Assembly: GCA_041395505.1 (NCBI GenBank)
Contig: JAWLAG010000002.1
Location: 625,001-689,000 of the forward strand
DNA: 64,000 bases
Direction: 5' to 3'
Source: Steroidobacteraceae bacterium
GTDB taxonomy: Bacteria; Pseudomonadota; Gammaproteobacteria; Steroidobacterales; Steroidobacteraceae
A program made the position numbers and the translations under genes. The notes below the pieces were generated by a model, which searched no databases, was not told the DNA's origin, and saw nothing but the letters and a program-made list of their open reading frames with translations. The first letter of the stretch is position 1, and each line of letters starts with the position of its first letter. Of this stretch, positions 59,228 through 64,000 are shown piece by piece.

Positions 59228-60631
59228 TCAATGCGTGGCCGCGAGGGGCGCTGGTCGCGCGAGGTCTGGGTAGCGACCCAGCCGTGCAATCATCAACGCG
59301 GATATCGCAAACAGCGCCACATAGAGCCACAGGATGGCGCCATGCGAGCCGCTGCGATCGAATGCCAGAGCGGTGAAATACGGCGCTGTGCCCGAACCCA
59401 GCGTCCAGCCGGCGTACATCCATCCGTAGATCGTGGCATAGGCTCGCGTACCGAAATAGCGGGTGATGAGGTAGGCCACGACGTCGAGCTCGGCACCGGC
59501 GGCAAGCCCAAGGAGCACCGCGCCGAGCTGGGCTGATGTGCCGGTCGCGCCGGAGGCGAGCAGACCGACTCCAACGATCGGGCAAAGCAGGATGGCGGCG
59601 GCGACATGCGGCGCGAACAGCCGATCCATCAGCATGCCGGCAAATGCGCGGCCGACGATCAGCGACAGGCCGAGTGCGCCCTGGGTAGCGGCGGCTTCGT
59701 TTGCCGTAATGCCGCGCGCCCGCAAAATGGGCACGAGCTGCAGCATGACACCGCCGATTGCGAATGCGAGCGCGACGAAGGCCGCGAGCATCAGCCAGAA
59801 GCGGCGCTGCTGCAATGTCTGGCTGGCAGTGAATCCGATGAGCGCCCTGCCCGGGTCGGTAACCTGCGTCGTTTGCGGCGCGGCTTCACCGTCAACCGCG
59901 AGTCCGCGCGCATCCGGCGTATCGTGCAGGAGCCAGAGCACGATCGGCAATGTCACGACGAGGGACAGGGCGCCGAGGCCGACATAAGCGCTGCGCCAGC
60001 CGACTTCGTTGATCAGGAATTGAGTGAGCGAGGAAATGACCGCGCCGCCGATGCCAATGCCGGCAAGCGCTGCGCCGAAGGCCTGGCCGCGGCGCTTGTC
60101 GAACCAGCGCGCAATCACCCGCGAATAGGCGATCGAAGATGTGCCGGCACCGATGATCGGCACGAGCGCGAACACGGCGTAGAAATGCCACAGGTTGCCG
60201 GTAAGGAAATAGAGCGACATCAGTGCGAGCGCAAACAGGACGATGCTGATGATCGCGAATCGCCGCACGCCATGGCGGTCGAACAGATGACCGATCGCAA
60301 CCGACGAGAGCACGGTCACGATGGTGCCGATCGTCAATACGAGCGCATAGGAGCGCTGCGACCAGCCGAACTCCCGGGTGACAGGACCCTGGAATATGCT
60401 CACCGCAAATAAGTTAACGGAGGCGATGCCGGTCGCGAGCCCTACCATGACGGCGAAGACGATGCCGCGCGAATCGCGCGGCAGGGGCGCCAGCACCAGG
60501 GCTGCGATTGCCACCGCGAGCACGGCATTGCGCCACAGCGGTGCGACGAAGAACGCGGCAGTGAAGGCGAGCGCCGCGAGCGCCAGGAAGCGCGGCGCAA
60601 ATCTCAGCTGTGGTGGCATCTCAGTTGACAT
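59228..60631 (-). CDS. MFS transporter (oxalate/monocarboxylate-type)
   Basis: A 467-residue, 12-helix MFS protein. FGWSQRSYALVLTIGTIVTV, then GHLFDRHGVRRFAII is the motif of the MFS group containing MCT-like and OxlT transporters, and it has a second-half YFGTRAYATIYGWMYAGWTL segment seen in these. The substrate may be a carboxylate. ATG 60631 (MSTEMPPQLR) is used. It precedes the P-II gene by 93 bp on the same strand. It is divergent from the metalloprotease gene. Confidence 0.82.
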   Translation of the reverse strand: MSTEMPPQLRFAPRFLALAALAFTAAFFVAPLWRNAVLAVAIAALVLAPLPRDSRGIVFAVMVGLATGIASVNLFAVSIFQGPVTREFGWSQRSYALVLTIGTIVTVLSSVAIGHLFDRHGVRRFAIISIVLFALALMSLYFLTGNLWHFYAVFALVPIIGAGTSSIAYSRVIARWFDKRRGQAFGAALAGIGIGGAVISSLTQFLINEVGWRSAYVGLGALSLVVTLPIVLWLLHDTPDARGLAVDGEAAPQTTQVTDPGRALIGFTASQTLQQRRFWLMLAAFVALAFAIGGVMLQLVPILRARGITANEAAATQGALGLSLIVGRAFAGMLMDRLFAPHVAAAILLCPIVGVGLLASGATGTSAQLGAVLLGLAAGAELDVVAYLITRYFGTRAYATIYGWMYAGWTLGSGTAPYFTALAFDRSGSHGAILWLYVALFAISALMIARLGRYPDLARPAPLAATH

Positions 60632-60739
60632 TAACCAACTGTGATCGGGCGCACAACTGCAGCGACTGCCAATGACGACAGCTCGCACTCGGGCGACAAA
60701 TGAGGTGAACTGTCGATCTCGAGGTTTTGGCAGACCCCC

Positions 60740-62392
60740 ATGGTCCAGACACCACATTGCAGGCAAGCGCTCGCTGGTCTCCTCCTCGCGTTCGTCGCAA
60801 TGCATGCGCGTGCGGACCGGCTGGAATTTCGCGTCCTTTACGCCGAGCGCGTGGCGCCGATCGTCGGCACCCCGTCATCGCCCCGGCAATTGATTTTCGA
60901 TGCCTATGGCCGGCGCTTCGATATCGAACTGCGACGCAACGCGTCTTTGAGCCGTCTGCCAGGTTCAGCCGCCGCCTGGCGCGGCGAAGTTGCGGGCATG
61001 GCAGGGTCCTGGGTGCGCCTGACCGAGACCTCGCAGGGTCTCGCGGGCCTCATATTCGACGGCAGCGATGTCTATGCCGTCGAACCGGACAGCGTGCTCG
61101 ATCGCCTGATGGTCGACGGCAGCGCGCTCAGAAAGGCGGCGCGCAATGCGGGCGCATCGATCTACCGGCTGCGCGATGCGCTGCTGATCGACATGGCCGG
61201 TCATTGCGGTGCCCAGACCCCGGTTGCCGCGGCTGCGACCGGTCTCGATGCCTGGCAGGCACTGCAGCAGGAACTGCAGCCGCTCACGGCCAACGCCACG
61301 GCGAGCCAGGCGTTGCGACTTGGCGCACTCGCCGACCCGGAATTATTCGACCGTTTCGGCAACGACCTCGACGCCCAGGTGCTGGCGCGACTGAACATCG
61401 TCGACGGCATCTTCTCCTCGCAGGTGGGCGTGGCCATCGAGCTCGACCAGCTCACCGTCTTCAATACCGGCAACAATCCCTTCACCAGCAATGCATCCGA
61501 CACGTTGCTGAACCAGGTGCGCAGCTACCGCAACGGCACGCCGGCCGAGCGGGCGCGCGGGCTCACGCATCTGTTCACCGGCCGCGATCTGGACGGTGAT
61601 ACCGTGGGCGTCGCCTATGTCGGCAGTCTGTGCAGCAGCTTCTCGGCCGGGCTGTCCGAGGGCTGGCGCAGCACGACCAACGCGGCGCTCATCGCCGCAC
61701 ACGAGATCGGTCATGTCTTCGGCGCGCCACACGATGGCGAGGCCGGCAGTGCCTGCGAGAGCACGCCGCAGACTTTCCTGATGGCGCCGCGTTTGAATGG
61801 CAGCGATCAGTTCTCCTCATGCAGCCTCACCCAGATTCAGCCCGTCGTCGCATCGGCTGCCTGCCTCGTGACACCGGCGAATGCCGACGTCGCGCTCACC
61901 AGCAACGCGACCAGCGTGCAACAGACCAACGGCAACAATTTCACCCATACGCTGACCGTCACCGCCACGGGAAGCCTCGCCAGCAACAATGTCTCTGTGC
62001 ACGTGAATGTGCCCGCCTTGCTGAGACTGGATGGCGCCACCTTGGCCGGCTCGAGCTGCACGATCGGTGGCAATACGGCCGACTGCTCTGTGGCAACGCT
62101 CGCGCCCGGAGCGTCGCAATCCTTGCAGTTGACCCTTGCGGCGCAGTCCACGGGCAACGATGTCCTGACCGCGACGGCGAGCGCCGACAGCGACAGCAAT
62201 GCCGGCAACAATTCGATTTCGGTCAATGTGTCGATCACGGCCGTGGCACCGCCGAGCGGCGGCAGCAATTCGGGCGGCGGTGGCGGCGGTGGCGGCGGGA
62301 CGGTGGATCTGTTGAGCGTGCTCGCCGGCATGGTGGCATTGGCCGCATCGTGGCGGCACCGTCGAACTCACCTTAGAATATTCCACGAATAG
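60740..62392 (+). CDS. Secreted M12-type zinc metalloprotease with CTERM sorting tail
   Basis: A 550-residue protein: N-terminal signal segment, pro-region, then a reprolysin/adamalysin-like domain with the extended zinc motif HEIGHVFGAPHD (about 320-331). A DUF11-like beta domain follows (about 380-500; SNNVSVHVNVPALLRLDGAT). The C-terminus has a nine-Gly run (about 512-520), a hydrophobic helix (DLLSVLAGMVALAAS) and a basic cluster, i.e. a GlyGly-CTERM-type sorting signal usually processed by rhombosortase after type II secretion. No rhombosortase gene is in this window. Several Cys in the catalytic region suggest disulfides. Confidence 0.85.
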   Translation: MVQTPHCRQALAGLLLAFVAMHARADRLEFRVLYAERVAPIVGTPSSPRQLIFDAYGRRFDIELRRNASLSRLPGSAAAWRGEVAGMAGSWVRLTETSQGLAGLIFDGSDVYAVEPDSVLDRLMVDGSALRKAARNAGASIYRLRDALLIDMAGHCGAQTPVAAAATGLDAWQALQQELQPLTANATASQALRLGALADPELFDRFGNDLDAQVLARLNIVDGIFSSQVGVAIELDQLTVFNTGNNPFTSNASDTLLNQVRSYRNGTPAERARGLTHLFTGRDLDGDTVGVAYVGSLCSSFSAGLSEGWRSTTNAALIAAHEIGHVFGAPHDGEAGSACESTPQTFLMAPRLNGSDQFSSCSLTQIQPVVASAACLVTPANADVALTSNATSVQQTNGNNFTHTLTVTATGSLASNNVSVHVNVPALLRLDGATLAGSSCTIGGNTADCSVATLAPGASQSLQLTLAAQSTGNDVLTATASADSDSNAGNNSISVNVSITAVAPPSGGSNSGGGGGGGGGTVDLLSVLAGMVALAASWRHRRTHLRIFHE

Positions 62393-62423
62393 CAGCCACC
62401 CCGGCTGCCGCGGATAGATCATC

Positions 62424-63425
62424 ATGCGTCCAAGTGCTGCGCGCGTTGCCGCCCTGCTGTTGCTTATCGTGCAGTTTGCAGCCGTTGGCGCACATGGCGG
62501 AGAGCCAGCAATGTATGCAATCGCAATACACGGCGGTGCCGGAACCCTGCCGCGCGCGCAAATGACGGCCGAGCGCGAAGCCGCTTATCGCGACGGCCTC
62601 GCGAGCGCCCTCGGGCAGGCCAGCGCCTTGCTCGCAAGCGGCGGCGCAAGCCTCGATGCCGTAGCCCTGGCGGTGCGGATACTCGAAGACAACCCGCTGT
62701 TCAATGCCGGCCGCGGGGCCGTATTCACGCATGAGGGCACCGTAGAGCTCGACGCATCGATCATGGACGGCGCGACATTGCGCGCCGGCGCGATCGCGGG
62801 CGTGCGCCATGTGCGCAACCCGATCGATCTGGCTCGCGCCGTCATGGACAAGTCACCCCATGTCATGCTGATCGGCGAAGGCGCCGAGGAGTTCGCGCTC
62901 ACGCAGGGCATGGCCCTGGTGCCGAACGACTATTTCTACACGCCGGCGCGACGCGCCCAGCTCGAGCGGGTCCTGCAGGGCAGGTTGCAACCGGAAAATG
63001 AACTGTCCGCGCTTGGCACCGTGGGCGCCGTTGCGCTCGACAGCCAGGGCAATCTGGCGGCGGCGACCTCGACCGGCGGCATGACCAACAAGCGCTATGG
63101 CCGCGTCGGCGACTCGCCCATCATCGGCGCCGGAACCTATGCCGACAACGCGGGCTGCGCCGTGTCGGCGACGGGTCATGGCGAGTACTTCATCCGGGCG
63201 GTCGTCGCCTACGACATCTGCGCGCGCAAGCGCTACACCCGCGAATCGCTCGCCGCGGCCGCGCACCAGGTGATCATGCAGCGCTTACCGGCGATGGGCG
63301 GCGAAGGCGGCATCATCGCTGTCGACCGCGACGGCAACGTCGTGATGGAATTCAACAGCGAAGGAATGTTTCGCGCAGCGCAACGCGCGGGCTCCGCCGC
63401 CGAAATCGCTATCTACCGGGATTGA
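62424..63425 (+). CDS. iaaA: Exported isoaspartyl peptidase/L-asparaginase
   Basis: A 333-residue Ntn-hydrolase precursor. A signal peptide-like N-terminus (MRPSAARVAALLLLIVQFAA, then VGAHG) precedes the plant-type asparaginase fold: IAIHGGAGTLPRAQM, NPLFNAGRGAVFTHEGT, and the autocleavage/nucleophile site ALGTVGAVALD (Thr at about 199). TSTGGMTNKRYGRVGDSPI and DNAGCAVSATGHGEYFIR complete the active site. It releases Asp from beta-aspartyl dipeptides or hydrolyses asparagine. The leader implies a periplasmic location, whereas E. coli IaaA is cytoplasmic. It lies 32 bp after the metalloprotease gene. Confidence 0.9.
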   Translation: MRPSAARVAALLLLIVQFAAVGAHGGEPAMYAIAIHGGAGTLPRAQMTAEREAAYRDGLASALGQASALLASGGASLDAVALAVRILEDNPLFNAGRGAVFTHEGTVELDASIMDGATLRAGAIAGVRHVRNPIDLARAVMDKSPHVMLIGEGAEEFALTQGMALVPNDYFYTPARRAQLERVLQGRLQPENELSALGTVGAVALDSQGNLAAATSTGGMTNKRYGRVGDSPIIGAGTYADNAGCAVSATGHGEYFIRAVVAYDICARKRYTRESLAAAAHQVIMQRLPAMGGEGGIIAVDRDGNVVMEFNSEGMFRAAQRAGSAAEIAIYRD

Positions 63426-63428
63426 GGA

Positions 63429-64000
63429 TCAGCTGGCGGCGCGGCGTATGCCGACACCTGCCGGGGCCGTCGCTGCCGGACTGCGGCTGGCCTTGGCGTG
63501 GCGGTCCCGACCTTCGTCCTTGGCGCGGTAGAGTGCCTCGTCAGCCTGGCGCAATGCGGCCTCGAATGTCGATTCGCGGGCATTGCGAATGCATACGAAG
63601 CCGACGCTCACGGTGACGCAGGGCCGGGTCGGCGAATCGACATGCGGAATCTTCAAATCGCGCACGGCCTCCACCAGTGCGAGCGCGGTTTCATCGCCAT
63701 AGCGTGCGTCCGCGCCTGGCAACACGACGATGAGTTCCTCGCCGCCGTAGCGCGCCACGAGGTCGAACGGCCTGCGCCGCGCGGCCCTGCGTACCGCGGT
63801 TGCCACGTCGCGCAGACAACCGTCGCCGGCCTGATGACCGTAGCGATCGTTAAAGGCCTTGAAGTGATCGATATCGAGGAGCAGCACGGTCACCGCCTGC
63901 CCCTCGCGCGCGAGTTGATCCCACAACGTGCGCACCTGCAGCTCGAACGCGCCGCGGTTCTGCAGTCCGGTGAGACCATCATGCGTCGCCACCTCGCGCA
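63429..64000 (-). CDS. GGDEF-domain diguanylate cyclase (5' end cut by window)
   Basis: The C-terminal 190 residues of a diguanylate cyclase; the N-terminus lies beyond the window. ATHDGLTGLQNRGAFE opens the domain. The active site is YGGEEL (GGEEF-type, active), and the inhibitory RxxD site is present as RPFD eight residues before it. VLLLDIDHFKAFNDRYGHQA and YRAKDEGRDRH are intact. It makes c-di-GMP, with product inhibition possible. The sensor domain cannot be seen. Tail-to-tail with the isoaspartyl peptidase gene. Confidence 0.92.
   Translation of the reverse strand, partial: REVATHDGLTGLQNRGAFELQVRTLWDQLAREGQAVTVLLLDIDHFKAFNDRYGHQAGDGCLRDVATAVRRAARRRPFDLVARYGGEELIVVLPGADARYGDETALALVEAVRDLKIPHVDSPTRPCVTVSVGFVCIRNARESTFEAALRQADEALYRAKDEGRDRHAKASRSPAATAPAGVGIRRAAS

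Noticed and set aside
1..64000. tRNA, rRNA, CRISPR, insertion sequences, prophage or integrase.
   Set aside because: No cloverleaf-like segment, repeat-spacer array, transposase or integrase was seen on reading both strands; gaps are under about 175 bp.

Overview
The window is 64 kb of GC-rich (roughly two-thirds by eye), gene-dense chromosome. It looks like a gammaproteobacterium, most plausibly from the Steroidobacter/Nevskia/Xanthomonas side. This rests on the gene mix (S9 peptidases with exported signals, PsiF repeats, a probable GlyGly-CTERM protease, a PA0069-type radical SAM protein behind a CTGT-N8-ACAG LexA box) and is an inference; no rRNA is present to settle it. I found no tRNA, rRNA, CRISPR array, insertion sequence or prophage. 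No gap between genes exceeds about 175 bp. Many neighbours are fused by ATGA, GTGA or TTGA stop/start overlaps, and many convergent pairs overlap at their tails.

Region by region: 0-9 kb holds an SOS-type radical SAM gene (cut by the window edge), membrane proteins, an MFS exporter, a tandem alpha/beta-hydrolase, and a lysyl-phosphatidylglycerol synthase/flippase coupled to its AcvB/VirJ hydrolase. 9-17 kb holds small PsiF-type exported proteins, a two-component system, a PIG-L deacetylase, a cupin, a GFA protein, a duplicated Cys-rich repeat protein and two more alpha/beta-hydrolases. 17-24 kb has ilvA, an FHA/coiled-coil protein, an MFS protein and another unusual hydrolase. 24-32 kb is a metabolic block of two MDR reductases, a nitrilase-like protein, a single-Cys Asp/Glu-racemase-type enzyme and an S9 peptidase. 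32-40 kb has ATP-grasp, AlkB, a desaturase/ABC pair, a RES-Xre toxin-antitoxin, CBS, TerC and MazG. 40-51 kb has another S9 peptidase, two exported Rossmann-fold proteins, a TPR membrane protein, an exported nitrilase-fold pseudoenzyme, SDR/MDR enzymes, a GPH symporter and a degenerate EAL protein. 51-64 kb has gloA, divergent acetolactate synthase subunit genes, a lipoprotein, a thioesterase, an ADH, an AraC regulator, a P-II/quinone reductase pair, an MFS protein, a metalloprotease, an exported isoaspartyl peptidase and a GGDEF protein (cut by the window edge).

The most interesting signal is a dispersed family of alpha/beta-hydrolase proteins (3055, 15493, 23070). Three of their four domains replace the Ser nucleophile with His in a G-x-H-T-G elbow; the fourth, the second half of the tandem protein, has Trp. 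All four share a D-G-S-H-L-x3-W (or variant) cap motif and lack the usual C-terminal catalytic His. Next come two nitrilase-fold proteins missing the catalytic Cys, the RES-Xre promoter with two AGTC-N8-GACT operators exactly 30 bp apart, a racemase-family enzyme with one catalytic Cys as in arylmalonate decarboxylase, two adjacent NAD-binding-fold proteins carrying export signals, and divergent ilvI/ilvH genes around a perfect palindrome.
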